Part shown: piece by piece, positions 32,350 through 40,281 of the stretch
Position numbering within the stretch: the first letter of the stretch is position 1
Layout of the letters: every line of letters begins with the position of its first letter
NCBI RefSeq assembly: GCF_029893355.1
Contig: NZ_JARZAI010000025.1
Coordinates: 50,966-114,965, forward strand
Length of the DNA stretch: 64,000 nucleotides
Source of the DNA: Kitasatospora sp. MAA4
Lineage (GTDB): Bacteria; Actinomycetota; Actinomycetes; Streptomycetales; Streptomycetaceae
Direction: 5' to 3'
Position numbers and translations under genes: made by a program
Notes under the pieces: generated by a model
The model's database searches: none
What the model was told of the DNA's origin: nothing
What the model saw: the letters and a program-made list of their open reading frames with translations, nothing else

Positions 32350-33185
32350 GCCAGCGCGACAGGGCCCTCGCCTTCGCCCAACTCCACGTAGCCGGGCAGC
32401 CGTTGGTACTTGCCAACGTCTGGGACCCGGGCACCGCCCGGGTGGTGGCGAGCGCCGGGGCCGCTGCCCTGGCCACCACCAGCGCCGGCGTCTCCTGGGC
32501 GCTCGGCGCGCCGGACGGCGAGGGCCTGGGCCGCGAGCGCACCGTCGAGCTGACCGCCAAGGTGGCCGCCGCCGTCGACCTGCCGGTCACCGCGGACCTG
32601 GAGGGCGGCTACGGCGCCACGCCGGACGAGGTGGCACTGACCGTCGAGCAGATCCTCGGCGCGGGCGCGGTCGGGATCAACCTGGAGGACGGCCTGCACG
32701 GCGGCGACCCGCTCTACCGGGACGGCACGACGCTGCGCACCGCCGAGGACGCGGCGGCCAGGATCGCCGCCGCCCGCGCGGCCGCCGACGCCGCCGGCAT
32801 CCCGCTCTTCATCAACGCCCGCACCGACGTCTACCTGCGCCAGGTCGGCGACCCGGACGGCTGGTTGGGGCAGACGCTGGCCCGCGCCGCCGCCTACGCC
32901 GAGGCCGGCGCGGACGGCATCTTCGTCCCGCTGGCCCGGCCCCAGGACATCGCGGCGCTCGCCGCCGGCCTCCCGCTGCCGCTGAACGTCATGGTCGGCC
33001 CGGGCGCACCGAGCGTCCCGGAGCTGGCCGCGCTCGGCGTCGCCAGGGTCAGCGTCGGAGCGGGCCTCGCACTCGCGGCCTTCGACACGGTCCGACGCGC
33101 GGCCGCCGAACTGTTCGGCGCCGGCACGTACCACTCCCTCACCGGCGCCCTGACCTACCCGGAACTGAACACCCTGCTCGCCTGA
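32346..33185 (+). CDS. Isocitrate lyase/PEP mutase-family protein
   Basis: 279 residues. TIM-barrel of the ICL/PEPM superfamily: NVWDPGTARVVASAGAAALATTSAGVSW, TADLEGGYG (D in the metal-binding strand), GINLEDG and FINARTDVYL. Family members cleave or form C-C or P-C bonds at the C2-C3 of oxaloacetate-type substrates (isocitrate lyase, carboxyPEP mutase, 2-methylisocitrate lyase). The lyase active-site motif K-x-CGH is not seen, so it is one of the non-lyase relatives. Translationally coupled to the AhpD-like gene. Substrate unknown. Confidence 0.85.
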   Translation: MSQRDRALAFAQLHVAGQPLVLANVWDPGTARVVASAGAAALATTSAGVSWALGAPDGEGLGRERTVELTAKVAAAVDLPVTADLEGGYGATPDEVALTVEQILGAGAVGINLEDGLHGGDPLYRDGTTLRTAEDAAARIAAARAAADAAGIPLFINARTDVYLRQVGDPDGWLGQTLARAAAYAEAGADGIFVPLARPQDIAALAAGLPLPLNVMVGPGAPSVPELAALGVARVSVGAGLALAAFDTVRRAAAELFGAGTYHSLTGALTYPELNTLLA

Positions 33186-33207
33186 ACCATCGAAGGACGT
33201 GTGCCCC

Positions 33208-33936
33208 GTGGCCACCCTGAGCACCCTGGACTTCCTCACCCGGCTGGCCGTGGGGGTCGGCTGCGGTGCGCTGATCGGCGTCGAACGCCAGTGGCGGGCA
33301 CGGATGGCGGGCCTGCGCACCAACGCACTGGTCGCCGCCGGGGCCACGCTCTTCGTCCTCTACAGCGAAGCCGTCCTCGACCCCGGTAGCACCACCCGGG
33401 TCGCCTCCTACGTGGTCTCCGGCATCGGCTTCCTCGGCGGCGGCGTCATCCTGCGCGACGGCGCCAGCGTGCGCGGGCTCAACACCGCCGCCACGCTGTG
33501 GTGTTCGGCCGCCGTCGGCGTGATGGCGGCGTCCGGGCACCTGCTCTTCGCGTTCCTCGGCACGGTGGGCGTCCTGGTGGTCCACCTGGTGCTGCGCCCG
33601 GCGGGCCGCCTGATCGACCGGGTACCGCAGGACGACCCGGACATCGAGGGCGTCCGGGCCAGCATCCACCTGCTCTGCGACCGCAAGGCCGAACCCCAGG
33701 TCAGAGCCGTCCTGTTGCAGGCCATGGGCACCTCAGGCCTCACCCCCACCGGCCTACGCGCCCGCCGCGAGGACGAACACACCACCAGGATCCGCGCCAC
33801 CGTCGCCATCACCGGCGACCCGACCCGCGCCCTGGAACAGCTGATCACCCGCCTCTCCCTGGAGCCCGGCATCCGCGACCTCCACTGGCACCTCACCGAA
33901 GAACGCCAGGAACCGGAGGCCGAGGCCCTGGCATAG
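33208..33936 (+). CDS. MgtC/SapB-family membrane protein
   Basis: 242 residues from GTG 33208 (GAAGGAC 10 bases upstream; GTG 33199 would be too close). Four to five helices in the N-terminal part, with the MgtC signature GCGALIGVERQWRARMAGLRTNALV and SGIGFLGGGVILRDGASVRGLNTAATLW; the C-terminal 80 residues form a cytoplasmic ACT-like domain. MgtC/SapB proteins occur in magnesium homeostasis and virulence; in actinobacteria their exact role is open. Last gene of the operon; a terminator follows. Confidence 0.92.
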   Translation: MATLSTLDFLTRLAVGVGCGALIGVERQWRARMAGLRTNALVAAGATLFVLYSEAVLDPGSTTRVASYVVSGIGFLGGGVILRDGASVRGLNTAATLWCSAAVGVMAASGHLLFAFLGTVGVLVVHLVLRPAGRLIDRVPQDDPDIEGVRASIHLLCDRKAEPQVRAVLLQAMGTSGLTPTGLRARREDEHTTRIRATVAITGDPTRALEQLITRLSLEPGIRDLHWHLTEERQEPEAEALA

Positions 33937-33947
33937 CCGGGAACGAC

Positions 33948-33981
33948 AGTGGGACCAGACCCGAACGGGCCTGGTCCCACT
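33948..33981 (+). terminator. Intrinsic terminator after mgtC-like gene
   Basis: Arms AGTGGGACCAG (33948-33958) and CTGGTCCCACT (33971-33981), 12-base loop, 12 bases after the stop codon. No other gene is seen between here and the surface-protein remnant at 34023. Confidence 0.85.
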
Positions 33982-34022
33982 GGTCGTTCAGGGGTGGCGG
34001 GTAGATGTCACCGCGTCCCGGT

Positions 34023-34238
34023 CTACGGGGTGGTGTCCGCGGCGCCCTTGACTGTCAGCCCGGGGTCCGGTGCGGCGAAGAAGGACCCGTACAGGGCCAG
34101 GTCGGCGACGACGTCGGCGGTGCCGGCGAAGTTGGAGATGCCGATCAGGCCGTTGGTGCCGACCGGGACGGTGACCAGGTTCGCCACGGTCTGGCCCCCT
34201 GGCTGGCCTCCCAGGCCGACCGGCGATCGCTTCCGGGG
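34023..34238 (-). pseudogene. In-frame remnant of a surface-protein domain after a stop codon
   Basis: After the TGA that ends the 34239-35210 gene, the same frame stays open for 71 codons and ends with TAG at 34025-34023. It contains GGQTVANLVTVPVG, TNGLIGISNFAGTADVVADLALYG, which looks like the beta-rich repeat found at the C-terminus of many large secreted Streptomyces proteins (pattern NLVTVPVG-x-x-G-x-x-x-x-x-N-x-AGTxDVVADLAGY). There is no start codon context of its own. Most likely this is the tail of a deleted gene; in-frame read-through of the TGA would append this domain to the upstream protein. Confidence 0.6.
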
Positions 34239-35210
34239 TCACGCACGCTTCGTGCGGCGGGCCCGGAGCGCGACCAGGGAGACGATCCCGCCGAGCGCGG
34301 TGAAGAGCCCGAGGCCGAGGAGCACGCCGCTACCGGCCGAGCCGGAAGGGGAGTTGCTCGCGACCGCGGCGACGGGGGCGAGCTGCACGACGGTCGGCGC
34401 GGCCGAGGTCGCCGGAGCAGTCGGCGCAACCGGAGCCGCCGGAGCCGCCTGAACGGGTGCGGCGGTCGTGGGCGCAGCCGAAGGCACGGCGGCCGCCTGG
34501 GCCGGGGCCGCAGCCCGGTTGCTCGGCGCGGCCGGGTGCGGCGTGGTCGGCTTGGTCGGCGTGCTGGGTGCGGCCGGCACCGCGACCGCGGCCGGGCGGA
34601 TGATCTTGACGACCGTCAGCTGGCCCAAGTCCTGCGGGGTGCCGTCCGCGAAGGCGCTGTTGAAGAACTGGAAGGACGTCAGCTTGCTGGTGACGCCGGC
34701 GTCGACGGTCACCCGGAAGGTCTGCTTCCAGTGGGCGCCCGCCGGCAGGGCGTGGTCCACCAGGGTGCTGTTGGGCGACAGCGTCGGGTCGCAGCCGGTC
34801 TGCATGGGCACGTTCTTCCACCGGCCGTTGACCAGGGTCTGAAGGTGGGTGTTCTGCGTGGTCATCCCGCCCAGGCGCCGGTCGGCGACCTCGGTCCAGC
34901 CGAAGAAGCTCGGGGTGACCGCGACATTGCGGTAGTCGGCTCCGGTCCCGTTGTACTCGTCGAGGGTGAACTCCCAGGGCTTGCCGATGGTCAGCGCCAT
35001 GTTCGAGGTCAGGAGTCCCATGGAGATAGTGCCGTGGTGGGTCGGGGCGTTCGCGACGGGGTGCTCGCCCGGGCGGTCGTAGATCGTCTGCCCGGTGCAG
35101 TTGGGCTGGTCGTCGGCCGCCGCGGTGCCGGCCGTGGCACCGGCGACGACGAGCGCGGCGACGGCGACGGTGATGTTCTTCGCGAAACGGGACGAAAGGT
35201 GCGTGCGCAT
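34239..35210 (-). CDS. Secreted, membrane-anchored surface protein of unknown function
   Basis: 323 residues from ATG 35210. Sec signal peptide (KNITVAVAALVVAGATAGTAAA), an extracellular beta-rich domain of about 190 residues containing a Cys pair (DDQPNCTG, MQTGCDP), then a long Pro/Ala/Thr stalk (PAAPSTPTKPTTPHPAAPS and following) and a C-terminal transmembrane helix GVLLGLGLFTALGGIVSLVAL with a positively charged tail ARRTKRA. No LPxTG-type sorting motif is visible, so it is held by the helix. The extracellular domain is not one I recognise. Its stop is followed in frame by a fragment of another surface protein. Confidence 0.85.
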   Translation of the reverse strand: MRTHLSSRFAKNITVAVAALVVAGATAGTAAADDQPNCTGQTIYDRPGEHPVANAPTHHGTISMGLLTSNMALTIGKPWEFTLDEYNGTGADYRNVAVTPSFFGWTEVADRRLGGMTTQNTHLQTLVNGRWKNVPMQTGCDPTLSPNSTLVDHALPAGAHWKQTFRVTVDAGVTSKLTSFQFFNSAFADGTPQDLGQLTVVKIIRPAAVAVPAAPSTPTKPTTPHPAAPSNRAAAPAQAAAVPSAAPTTAAPVQAAPAAPVAPTAPATSAAPTVVQLAPVAAVASNSPSGSAGSGVLLGLGLFTALGGIVSLVALRARRTKRA

Positions 35211-35356
35211 GACGGAGTCTCCCCTGGATACGGCTGTGCTGGTGATGAAGGCGGCCCGCGTCTGACACTCCCCGGCCCCGCGGGTCCCTCCCCGCGCCTT
35301 CAAACCTAAAGACGTCCATCCCCCCGCGAGGTTGCAGGTGGTTTCGAAGTTCTTCT

Positions 35357-37621
35357 TCAGAGCGTCCGGTGCAGGAGCAGCAGGGCGACGTCGTCCGGAC
35401 GGGAGTTGCGCTCGGTCACGCTCAGGGTCAGCAGGTCGGCCAGCCGTTCCAGGGCCGCCGCCGGGCCGACCCGGCTGGGTCCGGTCTGCCGGCTCCACAG
35501 CTCCAGCCCGCCGAGCATCCGCTGCACCGACTCGTCGTAGTCCTCGGCGCGGTCCTCGACCAGGCCGTCGGTGTAGCTGAGCAGCGTCTCGCCGAGGCCG
35601 AGGCGTTCGACGGCCAGCGGGTAGGCGGCATTCGGGTCCACGCCGAGCGGCGGCCCGCCGGGCAGCTCCAACTCGGCGGCCTTGCCGTCCGAGATCCGCA
35701 CCGGCGCGGGGTGGCCGGCCCGGGCGCCGTGCAGGGTGCCGTCGGCGAGGTCCAGCGTGAGGTAGAGGCAGGTGGCGAACAGCTCGGTGTCCAGCTCGGC
35801 GAGCAGCCGGCCGGCCCGGGCCAGCGTGGCGGCCGGATCGTGCCCGTCCGTCGCGTAGGCCCGTAGGCCGCTGCGGAGTTGGCCCATCACCGCGGTGGCC
35901 TCGGCGTTGTGCCCCTGGACGTCGCCGATCACCATGCCGACCTTGCCGGCGGAGAGCTTGAACAGGTCGTACCAGTCGCCGCCGATCTGCATGCCCTCGG
36001 TGCTCGGCAGGTAGCGGGCCGCGGAGGTGAGCCCGGGCAGCTGCGGCAGGCTGCGCGGCAGCATCGCGCGTTGCAGCTCGGTGGCGCGGTGGTGGTGGGT
36101 GTCGTAGAGCCGCGCTCGTTCCAGGGACTGCGCGAGGATGCCGGCGAAGGCCGAGTAGAGCGTGCGGTCCTCCCGACTGAAGGCCCGCTCGGCCGCGAAG
36201 GTGATCAGGCAGGAGCCGACCTGCCGTCCGGAGGCGACCAGCGGCAGCACCGCCCAGGACGCCGGCCGCGCGGGACCCGCTCCCGCGCCCGCCCCCGGGC
36301 CCGCTCCCGTCGCTCCGCCCGGCTCGCCCGCCGCTCCCGTCGCTCCGCCCGGCTCGCCCGCCGCTCCCGTCGCTCCGCCCGGCTCGCTGAACAGCGGGGT
36401 GGCCCGGGCCGGTGAGTGCTCCATCGCGCCGCTGGACAGCTCGTGCAGCCGGTTCAACTCGCCGCGGCGCGAGCCGCCGTAGACGGAGGGCGAGACCGGC
36501 AGCAGCCGCCCCTCGTCCACCAGGTCGAGGACCAGACCGACGGCGCCGAGCGCCGGGCGGGCGATGTCGGTCATCGCCTCGGTGACGTCCCGGACCGTGA
36601 CGGCCCGCGAGAGCGCCCTGGTCAGCGCGAGCAGCAGCGCCGAACGGGCGTCGGCCTGCGGGGCGTCGGCCGGCTCGGGGCCGGTCGGCGCCGACCCGGC
36701 GCGGTGGCGCTCCACGAGCAGCCCGGCGATCCGCACCGGCCGGCTGTGCACGTCGAGCAGCACCTCGCCGTGCTCCTCCACCCGTCCGGTCGAGCCGTCC
36801 GGCCGGATCACCCGGTACTCCAGCCGGTACGGTCCGCCGCCGGCCAACGCGTCCACCAGGGCGGCCTGGACCTCGGCGAGATCCTCGGGGTGCACCAGGC
36901 TGGACAGGTCGGGCGCGGGGAACGGTCCGCCGTCGGCGGGCGGCACTCGGCCGACCACCCGGTAGGCGCAGGCGTCCCAGGCGGTCTCGCCGGTGACCAG
37001 GTCCCGTTCGAAGGCGCCCGCCCCGGCCGCCCGGACAGCCCCGGCGAGCAGCGGTTGGGCGAGCGCGGACTCGGACCGCTCGGCGTGCGTGCGGACCTCG
37101 CCGCGCGCGTCGCCGCCGTCCGCGGGCCCGCGGTCGACCAGGTGGGCGAGCCGCTGGGCGCAGGTCTCCGCGATGACCGCCAGCGCGTTCAGGTCGCGGC
37201 GCGGCACGGTGCCGCGGTGGGCCAGCGAGAGGGCGAGGACGCCGAGATCCCGGTCGTCCACCACCAGCGGGAGGGCGGCGACGGCGACCAGGCCGGTGCC
37301 GAGCCCGGCCACCGTTTCGGGGTAGTCGGCGCTGGTCCGCTCGGGGCTGAGCAGCACCGGCTCCCGGCGGCGCAGGGCGACCGCGGCGGGCAGGTCCCCG
37401 GCCGGGTCGATGGTGCCGTAGCGCTCGTGCGCCCACTCGGGCAGCCCGCTGGAGACGGTCAGCCGCAGCAGGCCCGCGTCGTCCAGCAGGTAGATCGCGG
37501 AACCCTCGCCGGTGATCCAGCCGGGCCCGTCGGCGAGCACCGTGCCGAGCATCTCGGCGGCGCTGGTGCAGCGAAGCAGGGCCCGCAGGCAGTTCACGGT
37601 GGACCGGCCGGCCGACTCCAT
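35357..37621 (-). CDS. Sensory SpoIIE-type PP2C phosphatase with GAF/PAS domains
   Basis: 754 residues from ATG 37621 with GAGGGGG upstream (an in-frame GTG at 37672 has no better site). Order by sequence pattern: GAF (about 10-170), PAS (about 190-310, RVVGRVPPADGG to VEEHGEVLLD), second GAF (about 330-510), and C-terminal PP2C/SpoIIE phosphatase (from about 535) with GGDWYDLF, GDVQGHNAEA and the metal site SRPDDVALL. Such proteins dephosphorylate anti-anti-sigma factors and thereby control sigma factors, here presumably in stress or development. Encoded 30-bp repeats lie in the second GAF linker. Confidence 0.9.
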   Translation of the reverse strand: MESAGRSTVNCLRALLRCTSAAEMLGTVLADGPGWITGEGSAIYLLDDAGLLRLTVSSGLPEWAHERYGTIDPAGDLPAAVALRRREPVLLSPERTSADYPETVAGLGTGLVAVAALPLVVDDRDLGVLALSLAHRGTVPRRDLNALAVIAETCAQRLAHLVDRGPADGGDARGEVRTHAERSESALAQPLLAGAVRAAGAGAFERDLVTGETAWDACAYRVVGRVPPADGGPFPAPDLSSLVHPEDLAEVQAALVDALAGGGPYRLEYRVIRPDGSTGRVEEHGEVLLDVHSRPVRIAGLLVERHRAGSAPTGPEPADAPQADARSALLLALTRALSRAVTVRDVTEAMTDIARPALGAVGLVLDLVDEGRLLPVSPSVYGGSRRGELNRLHELSSGAMEHSPARATPLFSEPGGATGAAGEPGGATGAAGEPGGATGAGPGAGAGAGPARPASWAVLPLVASGRQVGSCLITFAAERAFSREDRTLYSAFAGILAQSLERARLYDTHHHRATELQRAMLPRSLPQLPGLTSAARYLPSTEGMQIGGDWYDLFKLSAGKVGMVIGDVQGHNAEATAVMGQLRSGLRAYATDGHDPAATLARAGRLLAELDTELFATCLYLTLDLADGTLHGARAGHPAPVRISDGKAAELELPGGPPLGVDPNAAYPLAVERLGLGETLLSYTDGLVEDRAEDYDESVQRMLGGLELWSRQTGPSRVGPAAALERLADLLTLSVTERNSRPDDVALLLLHRTL
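36301..36387 (-). repeat. 30-bp tandem repeat, three copies, inside the phosphatase gene
   Basis: A 30-base unit (begins CCGCTCCCGTCGCTCCGCCC on the + strand) repeats at 36301, 36331 and 36361 with no visible change between the first two; the third ends 3 bases earlier. It codes for EPGGATGAAG repeats in the linker of the second GAF domain. Exact copies suggest recent slippage or a mutation hot spot. Confidence 0.9.
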
Positions 37622-37684
37622 CGCGAGCCCCCTCACTGAGTCCCGGGGCCCTCCCCGTTCGGGGCGGTCCACTGCCGCACATAT

Positions 37685-37731
37685 CGCTGAATATCCTATT
37701 TGGTCCCGTCCGAATTGGCGGGTATTCAGCG
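37685..37731. promoter_or_regulatory. Long imperfect inverted repeat upstream of the phosphatase
   Basis: CGCTGAATATCC (37685-37696) and GGTATTCAGCG (37721-37731) are reverse complements with one insertion, 24 bases apart. It lies 64 bases upstream of the phosphatase start and downstream of the 37749-37991 gene; it may be a regulatory site or a terminator for that small gene. Confidence 0.55.
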
Positions 37732-37748
37732 TGCGGACGGGTTGGGAG

Positions 37749-37991
37749 CTACTGCCCGTCGCACTCGCCGTACGAGGCCTGCGGCCGGGCGGGGACGGTG
37801 GCGAGCGAGCGCAGGCCGCGGACGATCGCGAAGGCCCGGCGGGCCTCGGCGGCCCAGCCCAGCGACGCGCCGCCGCCGGAGTCCGCGGCGCGGGCGGCTG
37901 TCGTCGCGGACCGGAGGGCGGTGCGCTGCGCGGGGATCGGGTCGGAGGCGGTCAGCGGCCCACTGTCGCGGGCGGTGCTGGGCTGTGTCAT
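37749..37991 (-). CDS. Small hypothetical protein, 80 residues
   Basis: ATG at 37991 preceded by AGAGGAC on the minus strand, which supports translation. The product is polar and Ala/Arg/Ser-rich (MTQPSTARDSGPLTASDPIP, then AARAADSGGGASLGWAAEARRAFAIVRGLRSLATVP) without a hydrophobic segment or motif known to me. It sits upstream of the phosphatase gene, on the same strand, with a possible regulatory repeat in between. Function unknown; a chance ORF is possible. Confidence 0.4.
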   Translation of the reverse strand: MTQPSTARDSGPLTASDPIPAQRTALRSATTAARAADSGGGASLGWAAEARRAFAIVRGLRSLATVPARPQASYGECDGQ

Positions 37992-38173
37992 GGGCCTCGT
38001 CCTCTGCTGCTACCTGGGCCTTGGCCCTCTCCAGGTCAGTCTGACCGGAGTCCGGAGACGAATCGATCTCGGTACCCGCCCGAATCGATACCGGTTGGTA
38101 CTGACTTCCTATCGGATCAACCCATCACCTGGCTAGACCGGACGGGGCGGCGGGCGCTGAGAAAACACTGAGA

Positions 38174-38220
38174 TCTGACGTCTGACGTCTGACGTCTGAC
38201 GTCTGACGTCTGACGTCTGA
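38174..38220. repeat. Tandem heptamer TCTGACG, six copies plus partial seventh
   Basis: TCTGACG is repeated without change from 38174, six full copies and TCTGA, 14 bases after the stop codon of the TetR gene when read on the minus strand. Perfect short-unit tandem repeats like this vary in copy number between strains. It may affect termination of the TetR operon. Confidence 0.9.
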
Positions 38221-38233
38221 AATCTGTCAGCTG

Positions 38234-38806
38234 TCACCCCTTCGGCCACTGCCGCAGCCCGCCGGTGAGCATCGCGATCAGCCGCTCCTGGGTCACCTCC
38301 AGATCCTCCCGGAGCTGGAAGGCACCGGCGATCGTCAGCGAGGCGAAGCCGTGCGAGAGCGAGCGCACGGTGCGCGCCGCGTGGATCGCCTCGGAGTCCT
38401 CGATGCCGTAGTCGCGCAGCACCTCGATGATCGCCCCCACCACCCGCGTGCCGGCCTGCACCAGCTCGTCGTCGGCCTCGGTGTACGCCTGCGGCAGCGC
38501 CGCGTAGCGCCGCGGGAACTCGGTCGCGTAGCCGTGGTAGGCCCGCAGCAGCGCGGTGACCGCCGCGTCCCCGCTCAGGCCCGCGCTCTCCTCGCCCAGC
38601 CGGTCGGCGAGATCGTCCGTCACCCGGATCGCGATCATGCGGCGCAGCGCGCCCACCCCGCCCGGCACGTGCTTGTAGAGGGAGGGAGTGGCGACGCCCG
38701 CGCGCGCCGCGACCGCGGCCAGCGTGAGGGTGTCGGGACCCTCCTCGTCGATCAGCGCCAGGGCGTGGTCCACCACGGCGTCGGGGGTCAGTCCGGCCCT
38801 GGGCAT
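38234..38806 (-). CDS. TetR-family transcriptional regulator
   Basis: 190 residues. N-terminal helix-turn-helix LTLAAVAARAGVATPSLYKHVPGG (about 24-47); ligand-binding part is helical with the TetR_C_33-like pattern YATEFPRRYAALPQA. Its ATG overlaps the stop codon of the hydrolase gene by one base (TGATG), so the hydrolase and its regulator form a single operon with the hydrolase first. A perfect 21-bp palindrome upstream of the operon is the probable operator. Ligand unknown. Confidence 0.9.
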   Translation of the reverse strand: MPRAGLTPDAVVDHALALIDEEGPDTLTLAAVAARAGVATPSLYKHVPGGVGALRRMIAIRVTDDLADRLGEESAGLSGDAAVTALLRAYHGYATEFPRRYAALPQAYTEADDELVQAGTRVVGAIIEVLRDYGIEDSEAIHAARTVRSLSHGFASLTIAGAFQLREDLEVTQERLIAMLTGGLRQWPKG

Positions 38807-39630
38807 CAGGCCACCTCGGCGAGGAACGGGAGCAGGGCGTCGGCGGTGGCCTGCGGGAACTCCGCGGCCGGGTAGTGCCCGGCACCCTCGATCATCACCT
38901 TGCGGGCCTTCAGCGCGGCGGCCTGGCGGTCGGCCACCACCTCCGGCTTCGGGAAGTCGGGGTCCTTGGAGCCCATCAGGACCAGCGCGGGGCAGCTGAC
39001 GTGCCGGCTCCACCCGATCGGCGAGGCGTCGCCGTGGACGTGGCCGCGGGTGGCGGTCTTGCGCCCAGGGGTGCGCAGCGCGGCGACCAGGCCGGCCACG
39101 TAGGCGTCGAAGTCGGCGGGCTTGGCGGTCGGGTAGGCCATCTTCTTCAGGTACAGGCCCCAGAACGAGGGCACCTGGACCAGCAGTGCGCCGAGGGCCT
39201 TCACCAGGGCGCGCTGCACGGCGTTCTGCGGGAGGTTCTCGATGAAGGCGTCCAGCAGGACGATCCCGGCGACCCGCTCGGGCGCGGTGCCGGCCGCCTT
39301 CACGACGCTGGCGCCGGTGTAGGAGCAGCCGGCCAGCACGGCCCGCTCGATGCCCAGGTGGTCGAGCAGGGCGAGGGCGTCGGTGGCCATCGCGGCGGGG
39401 GAGTAGTCGGACCAGGTGATCGAGGACTCGCCGAAGCCGCGCAGGTCCATGGTGATCACGCGGTGGCCGGCGGCGGTGAGCAGCGGGTGCAGGTGCCGGA
39501 AGACCGTCCGGCTGTCGAGCATCCCCGGCAGCAGGAGGACGGGGAGGCCTTCGCCGAGGCTGTCGTCGAAGGCGATCCGGCCGCCGGGGAGTTCGAGGTA
39601 CTGGGTCTGCGGGGCGTAGGTGCTGGTCAT
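38806..39630 (-). CDS. Alpha/beta-hydrolase fold enzyme
   Basis: 274 residues from ATG 39630 with GGAGG upstream; the frame is open further back to 39723. Oxyanion segment LLLPGMLDSRTVFRHL, nucleophile elbow AGCSYTGASV: the position that normally holds Ser reads G-C-S-Y-T-G with Ser preceded by Cys, so Ser may be the nucleophile; acidic residue in LMGSKDPDFPKPE; catalytic His in EGAGHYPAAEFP. Family members are esterases, lipases, haloperoxidase-like enzymes or epoxide hydrolases. First gene of a two-gene operon with its own TetR regulator, so it probably acts on the small molecule that the regulator senses. Confidence 0.88.
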   Translation of the reverse strand: MTSTYAPQTQYLELPGGRIAFDDSLGEGLPVLLLPGMLDSRTVFRHLHPLLTAAGHRVITMDLRGFGESSITWSDYSPAAMATDALALLDHLGIERAVLAGCSYTGASVVKAAGTAPERVAGIVLLDAFIENLPQNAVQRALVKALGALLVQVPSFWGLYLKKMAYPTAKPADFDAYVAGLVAALRTPGRKTATRGHVHGDASPIGWSRHVSCPALVLMGSKDPDFPKPEVVADRQAAALKARKVMIEGAGHYPAAEFPQATADALLPFLAEVA

Positions 39631-39687
39631 GGCGGCCTCCTTGGCCTGGCTGGCGGTGCGCCGTGCGGCGCTTCCGACATCCACAAA

Positions 39688-39708
39688 GCTAAGGCTAATA
39701 GCCTTAGC
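39688..39708. promoter_or_regulatory. Perfect 21-bp palindrome, probable TetR operator
   Basis: GCTAAGGCTA (39688-39697), A, TAGCCTTAGC (39699-39708): two perfect 10-base arms around one central base, 58 bases upstream of the hydrolase-TetR operon. The AT-rich core is unusual for the region, which makes a specific binding site likely. Confidence 0.75.
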
Positions 39709-39736
39709 CGTCAAGGGGTCCATGTGGTGTGGTCGC

Positions 39737-40027
39737 TCAGACCCCCTCCACCTTGAAGGGGTCGTGCTCGGCGAGCAGCTTCTCCAGCCGCGCCTGGTCG
39801 ACCCGGGTGACGATCTCGGTGCTCTCCTGGCGGTCGCGGATCACCTTGGCGAGCGTGAATGCCGAGGTGGTCACGTACAGCAGGCCGAGTGCGAGGAAGG
39901 CGCGCATCCACGCACTCACCGGCAGATAGGCGATGCCGATCGCGAGCGAACCGCCGGAGAGCGCGAACGAGGCGATGGCCTGGACGTAGTAGGCGGACGT
40001 GGTCCGCGGCTGAACCGAGGTGGTCAT
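39737..40027 (-). CDS. YiaA/YiaB-type two-helix membrane protein
   Basis: 96 residues from ATG 40027. Two helices (AIASFALSGGSLAIGIAYLPV, MRAFLALGLLYVTTSAFTLAKVI) with the characteristic small-residue first helix and a short connecting turn SAW, then a charged cytoplasmic tail RDRQESTEIVTRVDQARLEKLL. YiaAB proteins are inner-membrane proteins of unknown function found in pairs of helices. The start lies 30 bases from a 26-bp palindrome. It is a separate unit from the operon downstream. Confidence 0.85.
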   Translation of the reverse strand: MTTSVQPRTTSAYYVQAIASFALSGGSLAIGIAYLPVSAWMRAFLALGLLYVTTSAFTLAKVIRDRQESTEIVTRVDQARLEKLLAEHDPFKVEGV

Positions 40028-40056
40028 ACCTGAAGGATCGCCAACTCCCTTTCCCG

Positions 40057-40082
40057 GCGCCTGAGTACGCGTACTCAGGCGC
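40057..40082. promoter_or_regulatory. Perfect 26-bp palindrome between yiaAB-like gene and riboswitch
   Basis: GCGCCTGAGTACG (40057-40069) is followed by its exact reverse complement CGTACTCAGGCGC (40070-40082), no loop. A perfect palindrome of this length is expected for a dimeric regulator site rather than a terminator. It is 30 bases before the YiaAB start codon and about 200 bases before the ydaO-like leader. The bases from 40083 to the riboswitch at 40282 hold no further gene that I can see, only the leader promoter region. Confidence 0.7.
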
Positions 40083-40281
40083 AGGTCACAAGTGTGCGAC
40101 CGGCGTCGCGGCGGTAATTTCTCACGCAGCGTGACGGCGAATCGGATATCCACGACAAACCGTCCACCCGGTCTCGGAACCAGGTGACATTCCCGCCCGA
40201 TCGGCTTGGAATCAGAGCCTCCTAGGATTAACGTTTGATAACGCAGCGCGGTCGGCAACGCCGTACCCGATCGGCACCGTG

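Noticed and set aside
38174..38220. Heptamer repeats as a CRISPR array
   Set aside because: Units are 7 bases without spacers, and no cas gene is present.
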